A DNA stretch of 64,000 nt from Persicaria tinctoria (taxonomy: Eukaryota; Streptophyta; Magnoliopsida; Caryophyllales; Polygonaceae), in contig JBANSL010000003.1 in assembly GCA_037127255.1 (NCBI GenBank), positions 21,600,314 through 21,664,313 of the forward strand. The letters are read 5' to 3'. This document shows, in pieces, positions 34,678 through 45,890 of the stretch. A model generated the notes under the pieces. That model worked only from the letters and a program-made list of their open reading frames with translations. It ran no database searches and had not been told where the DNA came from. Both the position numbers and the translations under genes were made by a program. How positions within the stretch are numbered: the first letter of the stretch is position 1; every line of letters begins with the position of its first letter.

Positions 34678-36275
34678 TTATCCATGGCAGCAACCTAACA
34701 TGGATCTTTGGAAGCTTGAGTGTAGGATGTTGGGTTCAAAAATGGTGGCACAACAAAGAGACTCATGAAACCCTGTAAGTAATGGAAACTGGGAATCTGA
34801 AAAGGACCCAAAACACTCATAGTCATTCAAGCGAGCAGGTAATCTGTAAGGACGTGTAGAGCGTCTCAAGGTAGGAGTTGGCACAATATGAACATTTCCA
34901 TCATCAGATGCATCAGGGGAAGGAACATTGTCACCAGGAGTGGGATGTGGAGAAATATCATGAGAAACATCAGGGATAACAACAGGAAGGGGTGTGGAAT
35001 TAGAAGAAAAAATAGAGGAGTGAAGAGGGAACTCCATCTCATGAAAAATAACATCCCGAGACACAAAGACTTTCATTGTGGTAAGATTGAGAAGTTTGTA
35101 AGCTCTTAAGTGGTCATAAGAGGATGCTTGATTGTACAATTTCTCAAAAGGGGTAGAGAAATCAAGAGAAGACATTGGAAATCGATTAACAAGGTATGTA
35201 GCATGGAGTATACATTCCCCCCCCCCCCCCCCCCCCCCGCCAGCACTGAATTGGGATATGAGATTGAAAAAACAATGCATGAATTGTCTCAAGTAGGTGC
35301 TTATGTTTACGCTCTACTACGCCATTTTGTTGAGGAGTTTCAACACAAGATGTTTGTTGTGAGATACCATTTTATGAATAGAAAGAATTGGAAAAATAGC
35401 TGCAAAATTCAGCACCATTGTCAGATCGAATGATCTTAACACGACAATCAAACTGATTTTGGACAAAAGAGACAAAGGCTTGCAAAATGGGAAAAACATT
35501 GGTTTTGTGAGACAGTAAGTGAGTCCAGGTGGTCTTCGTGAAATCCTCCACCACTGTAAGAAAAATTTTTGTAACCATTGTATGTAAGGGTACTGTATGG
35601 TCCCCATATATCGACATGTAAAAGCTGAAAGGCAAAAGAAGTTTTAATAGAACTCATTGGAAAAACAGCTCTATGTTGTCTAGCCTTTGGGCAAACATCA
35701 CATACAATGGGATTATTCAAAGCACCAGGTTTAACAAAGGGAAATCGATGCATCTGATTGTATGGCAAATGTCCTAAACGAAAGTGACAAAGTTGCAATG
35801 AAACAGTACAAGCATAATGTTTCTTCGAAGAAAAAGAACATGAATTAGTATGAGTGTTTTGATGCTCAATAGCAGGTGTGAATGAATCTGTAAGGCATAG
35901 ACCTTTGTGCACTTCACCAAGAACCAGAGAGTTGTTCATGGAAAGGCCCTGGACGAGAAAACAATGGGTAGGAGTGAGTAAAACATTCTTCTGCAAAGAT
36001 GCAGTTAGGATTCTAGTAGAGAGTAGATTATAAGAAAAATTGGGGACATGAAGAACATCAGTCAAAACAATGTTGTTGCTCAATTTGATTGTACCAACAT
36101 GAGCAATGAGAGACTGAGTTTTTCCATGCTTGGTTATGAAGGCATTTGGTGGAGCTTTGTGAAGGGTATCAGACAAGGCAAGGTTAGGTGTGATATGGTG
36201 GGTAGCTCCACTATCAATGATCCAACGTTGATTTACGCCATGAATAGAGAAACAGAAAGGATTACCTGCCATCAT
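34678..36275 (-). pseudogene. Copia protease and integrase
   Basis: The frame starts MMAGNPFCFSIHG, then WIIDSGATHHI (the aspartic protease DSG box), GAG-pre-integrase (LGHLPYNQMHRFPF) and integrase segments (LHVDIWGPY; later IIRSDNGAEF with the second catalytic aspartate). Frameshifts occur near 35600 and 35300. A run of about 20 C at 35217-35237 interrupts the integrase C-terminus. Confidence 0.88.
35217..35237. repeat. Poly-C tract (about 20 bases)
   Basis: A near-pure run of C lies in the integrase region of the Copia element, read as poly-G on the coding strand. Its exact length may be a sequencing approximation. Confidence 0.8.
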
Positions 36276-36296
36276 TCTTGAAGTTGAATTGAAGTC

Positions 36297-37216
36297 TCAG
36301 ATGCTATGCTTGCTCAGGAGTGCAATCAACTGGCTATATTGATCCTTAGTGAGGGGTGGGGCTTGCTCAGGGCCATCACCCCCTCCACTAGTACCCAGAT
36401 CAGAAGAGGAATTGTTAGCAGAGAAATTCCTCAATTGATTTCCATCCTTATCCTTTGGAGGATAACCATGAATCTTGAAGCATCTTTCCATGCTATGAGT
36501 TTCTCGCTTGCAGAAATTACAAAAATACTTTGATTTCTTGGGTGCACCATTCGTGGGACTGTTAGAGCCATTGCTCTTGGGAGAATTCCCTCCCCACTGC
36601 CGCTGAGATTGAGACTTAGTGCCAGTCCATTCCTGAGTTTGCTGATTGGAGACATTCCCTCCATTGTTTTTATGTCCACTAGATTGGCCTTTCTGTGCAG
36701 CAATCAAAGCAGTTGAATCTGTTTCTAGAGAAGGAGATGATCGAAGCTCCCTCTGCTTTTCATCCTCAATAACTATCTGATACAGATCGTCGATTGCAAT
36801 AATCGGCTTCATCATGAGGATATTGGCACGGACCAGATTATAGGAATATCTTTTAAACCAACCAAGAACTCAATAACCTGAAGTTGGATCAAGAATTGAG
36901 GCAAAGATACCCTAACTCCGCAAGAACCACAACTTGGAATCTCAATCAACATCGTGTACTCATCCTATAGATGCTTGAATTTGTTGAAATAAGCACTAAT
37001 TGAGATGTTACCTTGACTAAGAGTGAAATGCTCCTTCTGCACTTGGAAAATTCGCGTACAATTGGGAAAGGCAAAATGAGTTTTGACCTCTGCCCAAATT
37101 TCTGCTGATGTTTCAAAGAACATCAAGGTTTCAACAATATCTTTCTCAATGGAATGCAGAAGCCAGAAAGACACCATGTTGTTCCATCTCTTCCACTGCG
37201 CTGCCATCGGTGAACC
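36297..37216 (-). pseudogene. Copia gag, C-terminal part
   Basis: The frame includes GSPMAAQWKRWNNMVSFWLL and FFETSAEIWAEVKTHFAF, then a broken stretch, and a zinc knuckle CNFCKRETHSMERC (C-x2-C-x4-H-x4-C). It is cut at 37217 by the CACTA element; the N-terminal part resumes at 42805. Confidence 0.88.
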
Positions 37217-37488
37217 AGCACTAGTACAGAAAGCCAGTTTTACCTCGGTTCCGTGTGCAAGCTTTACCACGGTTCTGAACCGAGTTAAAAGTGGTTGTGG
37301 TAAAGTGCACAGAACCGTGGTAAAATTGTCCACCCGTGGTAAATCTGTATGTAGTTGTATGCCTTGTGAACCGTGGTAAATGTGTCAACCGTGGTAAATG
37401 TGTCGTGTGGTAATTGTATTTTGAACCATGGTAAATTGTCAAACCGAAGTAAATATGTATTGTGGTAATTGTTACTTGATTATTATAT

Positions 37489-37559
37489 TAGCCTATGCGG
37501 GATTTGAACCCACATCTTTGTGTATAAACACATCGCTCTACCATTTGAGCTAATAGACT
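37489..37559 (-). tRNA. tRNA-like sequence with a shortened anticodon arm (probably a tRNA pseudogene)
   Basis: On the minus strand AGTCTAT pairs with ATAGGCT to form a 7-bp acceptor stem with one G-T pair. A D arm (GCTC...GAGC) and a T arm (GTGGGTTCAAATCCCGC) are intact and fit the pol III A and B boxes. The anticodon arm is two bases short: ATGTGTTTATACACA folds as TGTGT-TTAT-ACACA rather than a 5-bp stem with a 7-base loop, so no regular anticodon can be read. No intron, and CCA is not encoded. It lies within the CACTA element near its end. Confidence 0.6.
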
Positions 37560-39580
37560 TAATAAAATAATAGTATAATTTTCTATTTGCAAAAGTTTAA
37601 AGCAGAACGACTACACGAAGAGACACTCTTTCCTGATTTGTCCTAAAAATATACGGTGACAAAATTCCAATAAAGAAATGATCGAGTTTCGTTATTACTT
37701 TTAAAAAATAAGCAAACAAAAAAACACAACTACATTTTACATGCTCTAACATGTATAAAAAAAAAGGGCTGGACAAAGGGGTTATATATTCAATTACAAC
37801 TAACCATACACCAATGATCAGGTGATTCATAAAAGGCAAATAATAACACCAAGGCATCCAAATAGTTACCACTTCATGAAAAAATCTTGTGCTAAAAGGA
37901 ATGTGGAGCCTATTCAATACACTTTGAAGGACAAACATGGGCAAATTTACCCATGTTTGTACAAAATTAAAAGTAAAATGGTTAGGATGAACTTTATACA
38001 AATTTAGAAATGAACTTTATACGGAGTACAAAATTAAAAGCATATCTGGATCACAACATAATTGCCACAATAAAATGGTTAGGATTTATAATACTAGATT
38101 TTTAATTTTCTAGTGTAATATAGAGAAGGCTTGCTACTATATATATTGCTGCAATAGTCTATTAAGTAGGGAAGGCAAGCATCATGCTTTGGTTAGCAGT
38201 AAGTGACTATCCATCAGTGAACAATGATCACAAATACTTACCAAACTAGATTGCTACTAGTGCAATGGCCAAGAGTGAGGATCATGAATCAAGAAGACTA
38301 TGAATTTATAGATACAATTTTATATTTAACATTTAGATCTAGGTGCCATTTAGTATTTATATAATTATCATTTCAGCTAATGTACTTATGTTATATGCAA
38401 GTGACAACAATCAATCCTTAAAGAGACAAATACCTTTGACATGGATGTTAGAATATCAACCATGAAGAAAATTACTATCTTGTTTATACAGGTTATAAGC
38501 CATCTACTCCGAAATTTTATTTTATTTTTGATGCAGGAAAGAATTTGGAGTGTCAATTACGGTTGCACCACCACCCAATATTAATTCTAAATGAAAACTA
38601 CTATCCTAGCTATACATGTAATTTTATCTAATCTTGTGCTAAAACATAGAGTAACTAGTGATCGAGCAGCTTGGAAATATACATTTTTAAATTGCTAATG
38701 TACATTAGTAGCAATCAACCCAAATTTCAATCACAATTTGAGTAGGCATTCTCCCCCAAGTTAACAATTCAAATTCCTCATCAATATTAATTCTAAATGA
38801 GCATCAAGTATTCAAGGAAGTTATACCTTGTATTAGCAAACGATTGACAATTCCAACTAACCACGTATCAAGATATATCCTATTCAATTCAAAGAATTCT
38901 CACTTAAACCACGTATCAAGGAAAGAATAACTCTATAAGTCATCAAACAGTTTCATATTAAATCCACAAATACTAATTAAACATTATCTAGATAATGTTC
39001 AAGCTAGTTAACTACTCATTCTAGTCATTTCCAAATCAAATTCTAATGAAATCCCTTTGACATTTTATCAATCACCTAATGTGCATCAATTCAACCCAAG
39101 TACTAAAATTCAGTCTTAAATTATCAAATCAATAATCCATTAGCTCCACCAAATTCATCAATTCAATCAATTCACCAAGCAATCAAAACCAACATATCAA
39201 CTCCAGTCAATGCACATTCTATTCAATCAACAATGGCAAATCTCAATATATACACATTTAGATTAAGGCTAGAGTGTCTCACCAGAATTTGAAGGCTTAA
39301 TGAAGTCGAGGCAAGCTCGCAACGAGGCAGATATTTGGGTTGATGGTCGTGCTCTCGTGCGCTTCTGGAACATTGATGTCGATGTCGACGTCGCGGGTCC
39401 AAGGAGGATGTGTTAGCGACAACTTCAATTCGACTTCAAGGGAGGGAGAGTCACCCGTGTCAACATTAATTTAATTAGTCAAATAACGAGTGCATATGGT
39501 ATGGCCAAGATTAAGAGCACAGAACAAGAGAGGTTATCGGTGGTGCCCTGAAATGCCAATTTCGCTTCTTCAAGATGCGA
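37560..39580. other. AT-rich interior of the CACTA element
   Basis: No gene is supported here. A GC-richer patch at about 39290-39430 might be a captured fragment, but it gives no readable protein. Confidence 0.45.
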
Positions 39581-39585
39581 GAGAG

Positions 39586-42344
39586 TGTAACGGCCCGGGA
39601 TTATGATTCCCGAGTTACGTTTCGAGGGATTAAACCCCTCGTTAGGACCTTGCGCCCCGAGTACAGGTTGAAGGTTTCAAAACTTACTTTAATGTTTTCA
39701 AGGGGGATTTCATACCCAAAATCGAAGGGATTGTTGGAATCCCCGGGGAAGTCCCATGTACCTGTCGTAATCTAAGCGTGGAAATCAGAAATCATGCGAC
39801 TAGCGAAAACAAGTATAATACAAAAGTGTGCCACGGCAGAGCCGGGTCAAAACGGAGTCAAAAGTATAAATCCAAAATATAATCAGAGTCTGGTGAAGTC
39901 TATACTCCAGCGCTCACTCTCCGCCGACAAAATGACCCGCACAATAAGCAAACAGCACCGATAGGAGGAACATAAATAATACCTAAAAAAATTGATATGG
40001 GGCGGGATCAGATCGATGCCCACTTAACTCTGCATCCCAACCATAAGCACACATATACGCTATACCTAATAAAGATGCTTCTAGATGCATGGCGGAATAT
40101 TAACACACTAACATGCTCCTAAGATCAAGTACATAATAATAATAAGGCCTTAGCACAGAATACCAAGTGGTATATCCCTCTCCTACCTCCACCCCTTCCG
40201 ATAGGTGGAGACTGGCCAGCTCGTGAATGCATTCATTCATAATAGGGCGGCACGCATGCCTAACCCGCTCCACAATAAAGCCCGCAGGCATCTCATAATA
40301 TAAGGAAGTGCATGACTCGATTGACTCAGGGTACCTGATGAGGCTGGGCTACCCTATGACTCTAGTTACTTCACAGATAACGGCCATTCTGTTTACACAC
40401 GCATAAAGAAATAGGATGCTCAACGTAGATGCAACCTAGCATGGTACTACATGGCATGCTGATCATGAATGCAACACCTAGTATATCATGCACCTAAAGC
40501 AGGGAATAGCTCTATTCAATCTGAGTAAGCTCCGAAGAGACTTACCTGGTATCGCAGAACAGCAAAAGGCAATCAACCAGGCAATATGAAATCCGACACG
40601 TCACAGATGATCACCTAACAAGTATAAGCACATCAATGAGTCTGCCTCTAAGGCACACAAAGCATAGAATTATTACACACACAACTTCACAACTTAACAC
40701 CATATCCGTCACATCATCATTTTCATAACATCAACCTTATCTCGTAATCCATCATCTCAATATCTCACAACCATACTCAATATAATTCTCCAATTCGTCA
40801 ACTTGAGAAAATTCCAATTCATACTTAGCCAATTTGCATGCTATCATCTCACAATCTTACTTAGCATATAATTGCACATCTTCAACATAGTCATGTAACA
40901 TTTAACCACAAATAATAAATCACCACAATATTATATCTTAAATCTCAACACAACATTTTATATTCTAATCCCAATAATTTCACACACTACTTCTAACATC
41001 TTTTATTTTCACATCTTTATAAAATATTTATAAAATCCCAACAATATTCATTTAATCAAAACCTCCCTTTTTAAATTACCAAACCAAACCCTTATTTTAT
41101 AAAAATCCCAAAACCGGCCCCTTGTTTTAATAAGTCCAAACCGAGCCCCTATTGTTTACAAAACCCAAAGACAAGTTTTCTGGAAAATTTAGGCCCAACC
41201 ATTTCCCTTTTTAAAACACCAACTCGGCCCAAAAAGTTAGGCCCAACAAGGAAGGTCATCTCATCCTAATGTAAGAATCGGGTTTTGACATTTAAAAGGC
41301 AAGAAGTGGGCCCAGGATGATGTGTAAAAAAAAGAAGAGGGCCCCAGGCTGAGGTGGAGGCTGATGTGGCGAAAGATGGGCTCCACATCTCCTCTTCCTT
41401 CTTCCTCCTAACGTCGAAAGAAGGAAACGAACAGGGCCTCGCCCAGGTGACGGCGGAGGAAAAGAAAAAGAAGGGAGGAGGGGAGGCCTCGCCGGTGGTG
41501 CTTCGGGCTCCGGCCACCCGACATCTCCGACGCGGACCCACACATACACGAGACAAAAAGAAAGGGGAGAAGAAGGAAGGGAGGAGGCTCACCGAGAGGG
41601 CTTCGAAGCTTCGTCGGAGGAGCTCGGAGGTGCGATTTGGCTTCGCCGAGGTCGGAATCAACCAAGCGTGGCCTAGGAAGGAAGAAGGAGGTTAAAAGGG
41701 GAACCTTTACAAGGTTTTGGAGTCGGAACGGAGGATCGAAGGCTTACCGAGGTGAACGGAAAACAGGGGAGGGAGGAGGTGGTGGCGGCTGCGCTGCTGG
41801 CTTCGACGGAGCTTCTGGCGGCTCCGGGGATGGGCGGTGGTGAGGCGTGGTGGTGGTGGAGGTGCGTGGCAGCGGTGCGTGGTGGCGTGGTGGTGGAGCC
41901 CTGCTCTCGGCAGTGGGTGTTTTGGGTTATCGGACAGGGGGAAACCGAGAGAATTGAGAGAGGGGTCAGTGAGTGTGTATGTGGGTTTAACAAAATCTGA
42001 TTTTCCAATGGTCAAATTACAACAAAAGAGGTCTGATTTTTTTGTGAAGAGGGAGGTATTGTTTGTTTGCTAAAATAAGGGAGTCAAAGAGTGGAGGGAG
42101 GAAAGGAGAGGATAAGATTTTCCCGAACTAGAATAGGGTGAGTCGGATGGATAAGGATTTGGAATATGACGGAATTGAGAGCTCGGTGCGGGAATTTAAA
42201 TTTCCGCTGATTGGTCGTTCAAAACCCGAAATGAAAGACGGAATTAATTTTTAAATCGGAAAATTTGGGTCGGAATTTATTTTAAATTCATTTTGATTTT
42301 CTTTTTCCAAAAATTAATATTTTAAAAAATTCCGAGCCTTTACA
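39586..42344 (+). mobile_element. Solo LTR, 2.76 kb, of an unidentified LTR retrotransposon
   Basis: It starts TGTAACGGCCCGGGATT, ends GAGCCTTTACA, and is flanked by GAGAG (39581-39585, 42345-42349). The TGTAACG... start is common among large plant Ty3 (chromovirus-type) LTRs. No primer-binding site, polypurine tract or pol was found inside, so this looks like a solo LTR. The GC-rich part (41290-41960) produces many overlapping open frames on both strands with low-complexity proteins; none is supported. Strand is assigned from TG...CA order only and could be either. Confidence 0.75.
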
Positions 42345-42805
42345 GAGAGCAAGAAGTTTGAGAAAGAGAACCAGATCGAGATAGAGACTGACTGAGGGCT
42401 GAAATCCGAGGAGGGACATGGAGATAACCCATGGAAGGAGAATCGTCTGGGCTAATTATCTATGGCGGACGACGGAGAGTGCGAGAGAGGGGTCAAGAGA
42501 CTCTAGATGCGGCGCTCCCTCCTTGGAATAGTTGAAGAAGGAAGTTATAGAGTTATCTTGCCATTTTACCACGTAAGAAACATACCCGTGGTAAATTGTG
42601 ATGCATAATTACTACGGAACCGTAGTCATTTTGACAGTCTTGCATATTTACCACGTTAATACACGGAATTGTGGTAAATTATTGTGCTAATTTACTACGG
42701 TTAATCAAGAACCGAGGTAATTTTGACAATTCTACAAGTTTACCACGTCAAGACACGGAACCGCGGTAATTTTAGTGTCGCCAAAAGCCATTTTTCTACT
42801 AGTGC

Positions 42806-43020
42806 AGGTTTCGGCCTCGGACATTCACCGGCGACAAATTCGAATTTGTTCTTTGCATCCAGCGAAACTTCAACTTATCTTCTTCAGTGGTAATAGTTGC
42901 GATCGTTGAGCAATTGTGTGGACAAGACGTAGTTGGGATATATGATCGGAGTGGTGGAGGTACAGTACGATGTTCGGATCGACGCCATTTCTCTCTGTTC
43001 TCGCCATGGAAGCCTCGCAC
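42806..43020 (-). pseudogene. Copia gag, N-terminal part
   Basis: The minus strand reads YLHHSDHISQL, QLLNDRNYYH and NKFEFVAGECPRPKP in shifting frames, the usual start of a Copia gag. It is followed across the CACTA insertion by GSPMAAQWKRW. Frameshifts make it inactive. Confidence 0.8.
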
Positions 43021-43048
43021 AGAACATGAACGAATGGATCTTGTTACT

Positions 43049-43060
43049 GCTCTGATACCA
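43049..43060 (-). promoter_or_regulatory. Primer-binding site of the Copia element
   Basis: TGGTATCAGAGC on the minus strand abuts the LTR at 43061 and is complementary to initiator Met tRNA. Confidence 0.85.
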
Positions 43061-43388
43061 TTACAAAACTGGATGAATTTTATGATCAATCAAGAGAAAG
43101 AACAAACAATCACACAACGAGCACAAAGCTTTGGCTTTGGGCCATCAATGGCGATGACGTTTATTGATTGAGATCAGAGAGTACAAGGGTTTTTGATGAG
43201 ATATTAATCTTTTTTTTTAATTTTCTCCCTTTATTCTATATACAATGTCAGCTAACTAACACTCCTAACAGACACCCTATCCTTTGTTCATCTGATTTTG
43301 GTATGAACGGTTGTGATATCTTTCCTTGGTGCCATGGATTGCTGACTCAACTGAGTCTTCTTCTTCTTTCAACCCGTGTGTCGTATTA
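43061..43388 (-). repeat. Copia 5' LTR
   Basis: This 328-bp LTR lies next to the GTTTA duplication. Both terminal dinucleotides have drifted from TG/CA; the other LTR keeps TGACA where this one has TTACA. Confidence 0.8.
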
Positions 43389-43400
43389 GTTTAAGACAAA

Positions 43401-44227
43401 CTAGTACAATTCCCGCGCCATGGCGCGGTTTTTTAAAACTAAAATATTAATAATATATATAAATATATTATAAAATACTAATAAAAGTTAAGATAAAAAT
43501 TTTTTACCATAAAAGTATAATACATAAATGTAGATATTTTAAATCACCCAGTAATAATAATATCAATATCAGTGTAACTTTTTTGGAAATTTTGAAATCT
43601 GAATCACGCATTTAAATGTGATGTGTCACAACTAATAATTATAATTAATATTTTGAATTGAGCTCAATAGTTAGTACATAAATGTGATTTAAGCCTAATG
43701 GTTATATTAGATTGAATTCAATGTTTTGAATTAAGCCCAATTGTTAGTAAATATGTTAAGAATAAAAGAGAATGGAGGATTAAAAAAAATTAATGGAAAA
43801 AAAGAGAAAAGGAGAAATAAAAAAATCAAGGAAAAAAAATATTCCTAAAACTCCTCTAAGATTGACACCTAAGCAAAGTCTTCTAAATTAAGGTTATATA
43901 TAGATTGTTAGTAAATATGTTAAGAATAAAAGAGAATGGAGGATTAAAAAAATTAATGGAAAAAAAGAGAAAGGGAGAAATAAAAAAATCAAGGAAAAAA
44001 AATATTCCTAAAACTCCTCTAAGATTGACACCTAAGTAAAGTCTTCTAAATTAAGGTTATATATAGATTTTTAGTAAATATGTTAAGAATAAAAGAGAAT
44101 GGAGGATTAAAAAAAATTAATGAAAAAAAAAAGAGAAAAGGAGAAATAAAAAAATCAAGGAAAAAAAATATTCCTAAAACTCCTCTAAGATTGATACCTA
44201 AGCAAAGTCTTCTAAATTAAGGTTATA
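43401..44227 (-). mobile_element. Helitron 1 with three serial 5' ends
   Basis: On the minus strand the 3' end is CCGCGCCATGGCGCGG (a perfect hairpin), then GAATTGTACTAG and a host T, which is the Helitron 3' signature (hairpin plus CTRR at an A/T site). The 5' end type is TCTATATATAACC. The 5'-proximal part is repeated three times in tandem (43741-43904, 43905-44067, 44068-44227), with units of about 163 bp. No helicase gene is present, so it is non-autonomous. Confidence 0.75.
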
Positions 44228-45102
44228 CTAGTACAATTCCCGCGTCATGGCGCGCTTTTTTAAAACTCAAATCTTAATAATATAATTTTTTTATAAAATA
44301 TTAATAAAAGTTAAGATAAAAATCATAAAAGTCTTTACCATAAATGTATATAATAATTCTCCTAGATTTTTTTTTAAATCTCATATAAAGTATAATACAT
44401 AAATATAGATATTTTAAATCACTCAGTAGTAGTAGTAGTAATAATAATAATATATAGTAATAATAATAATAATAATAATATCATTGTAACTTTGTTTAAA
44501 TTTGATGTGTCATAACCAATGGTTATATTCAATTTTTTAAATAAGTCCAATAGTTAGTAAATAAATTTGAGTTAAGCCCAATAGTTATATTAGATTTAAT
44601 TTAATTTTTTAAATTAAGCTCAATAGTTTCTGAATAGAGTTTTGGTTGGGAAAATGAAAAAAAAATTGAAAGGAAAAAAAATAAAAAACGTGATTGGGCG
44701 GAAGAGTGGAGAGCGCACCACGTAAGCAAAAGTCTTCTGATTTAAAGTATTATATAGATATAGATAGTTTCTGAATAGAGTTTTGGTTGGGAAAATGAAA
44801 AAAAAATTGAAAGGAAAAAAATAAAAAACGTGATTGGGCGGAAGGGAGAGAAGGGTGGAGAGCGCATCATGTAAGCAAAAGTCTTCTGATTTAAAGTATT
44901 ATATATAGATATAGATATATATAGTTATATTAGATTTAATTTAATTTTTTAAATGAAGCCCAGTAGTTTCTGAATAGAGTTTTGGTTGGGAAAATGAAAA
45001 AAATTTGAAAGGAAAAAAATAAAAAACGTGATTGGACGAAAGGGAGAGAAGGGTAGAGAGCGCGCAACGTAAGAAAAAGTCAAATCAGAAGTATTATATA
45101 GA
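44228..45102 (-). mobile_element. Helitron 2 with three serial 5' ends
   Basis: The same 3' end type (hairpin with CCCGCGTCATGGCGCG, ending in CTAG) starts at 44228, directly against Helitron 1. Its 5' end TCTATATAATACTT occurs three times (ending at 44758, 44909 and 45102). Each is preceded by a near-identical block containing GAATAGAGTTTTGGTTGGG. An AGT/AAT microsatellite lies at 44423-44481. Non-autonomous. Confidence 0.75.
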
Positions 45103-45890
45103 TTTTAAAAATGTGATTAATTGGAAATATATAATAAACTAAAAAAATGCGATTAATTGGAAATATGTATAGGGTTTTAAGTGCCCGGGCTGATCATAAG
45201 CTGGGTCAAAACTCAAAAATCTATCTAGCTTTATTATATACCCATAATTTACCGGGACGTACGTTTAATAATACATTAAAATTACTTTCATTTAATTAAT
45301 TTGATATATATAATTGGCAGGCCAATCTCTCTCTCTCTATATATCAAAAGAAAAAGGGTATATTTTAATCTGATAAGTGCATATGTAACGAGAAAAATTA
45401 CAATATATGTAATTTTATTTACATAATGTGACCAATTCAAAAAAAAACAAGGACAAACTTATTTATATTTTTATCATTATGCTGAATCCATCCTTAATCA
45501 CTATATCTCTGAATTCTATTTATCGCGCGCATAAAATATTTGACCAAAATATTCCAATTAATTAACTGTACGTCTGTACCTGTACAAAATATACCATTTC
45601 TAATATAATACTCTTCCAAACTACTACTAAATATTTTTTATATTGGTCAGATCTAAAATCTAAATATACAAAATATCTTATATATATTCTAACCTCGATC
45701 TTATACTGATTCCATGTCGAAAATTAGATTAAAATATTCCATCACCAACATATATAGTATATAATTAAAGCATATACAATGTACACCACCTCTCTGCATA
45801 TAAACGAACAAATCAAGAACCCTCATTCCATTTTTTAAATAATAATAATAAAAAATCAAAGGAAACAGAAAATTAAAGAAAGAGGCCCCC
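45103..45890 (+). promoter_or_regulatory. Upstream region of the SABATH methyltransferase gene
   Basis: This AT-rich DNA has a short CT microsatellite (45327-45338). A TATAAAC at 45799-45805, 86 bp before the ATG, is a candidate TATA box. The Helitron pair begins less than 800 bp upstream of the start codon, so it may limit or supply promoter elements. No other gene is seen. Confidence 0.4.

Larger units (their letters stand above)
37217..42804. mobile_element. Non-autonomous CACTA transposon
   Basis: It starts CACTAGTACAGAAAGCC and ends with the inverted CATTTTTCTACTAGTG. The 3-bp duplication CAG is present on both sides (37214-37216, 42805-42807; borders may shift by one base). Both subterminal regions (37240-37470 and 42555-42790) repeat ACCGTGGTAAA / TTTACCACGG motifs. 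No transposase is found. The interior holds a tRNA-like sequence, AT-rich DNA and a 2.76-kb solo LTR. The gag frame on both sides joins across it, showing a clean insertion. Confidence 0.9.
22970..43388 (-). mobile_element. Copia retrotransposon split by two nested insertions
   Basis: Outer borders carry the 5-bp duplication GTTTA (22965-22969, 43389-43393). The 5' LTR is 43061-43388, with the Met tRNA primer-binding site at 43049-43060. Gag, protease, integrase, reverse transcriptase and RNase H follow in order on the minus strand. The 3' LTR at 22970 to about 23266 is truncated. The coding region is cut first at 37217-42804 by a CACTA and then at 23489-33516 by an Athila-like element. In both cases the reading frame resumes exactly on the other side. 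Frameshifts and stops make it inactive. Its own sequence adds up to about 4.8 kb. Confidence 0.9.

Noticed and set aside
37489..37559. Functional tRNA gene
   Set aside because: The anticodon arm is two bases short, so no normal anticodon loop forms; kept only as a tRNA-like feature.
41266..42073. Several GC-rich open frames on both strands
   Set aside because: They lie within a solo LTR defined by the GAGAG duplication; proteins are low in complexity and six frames are open at once.
43741..45102. Possible CRISPR-like or satellite array
   Set aside because: The units have no conserved repeat with unique spacers, and each ends in a Helitron 5' terminus.
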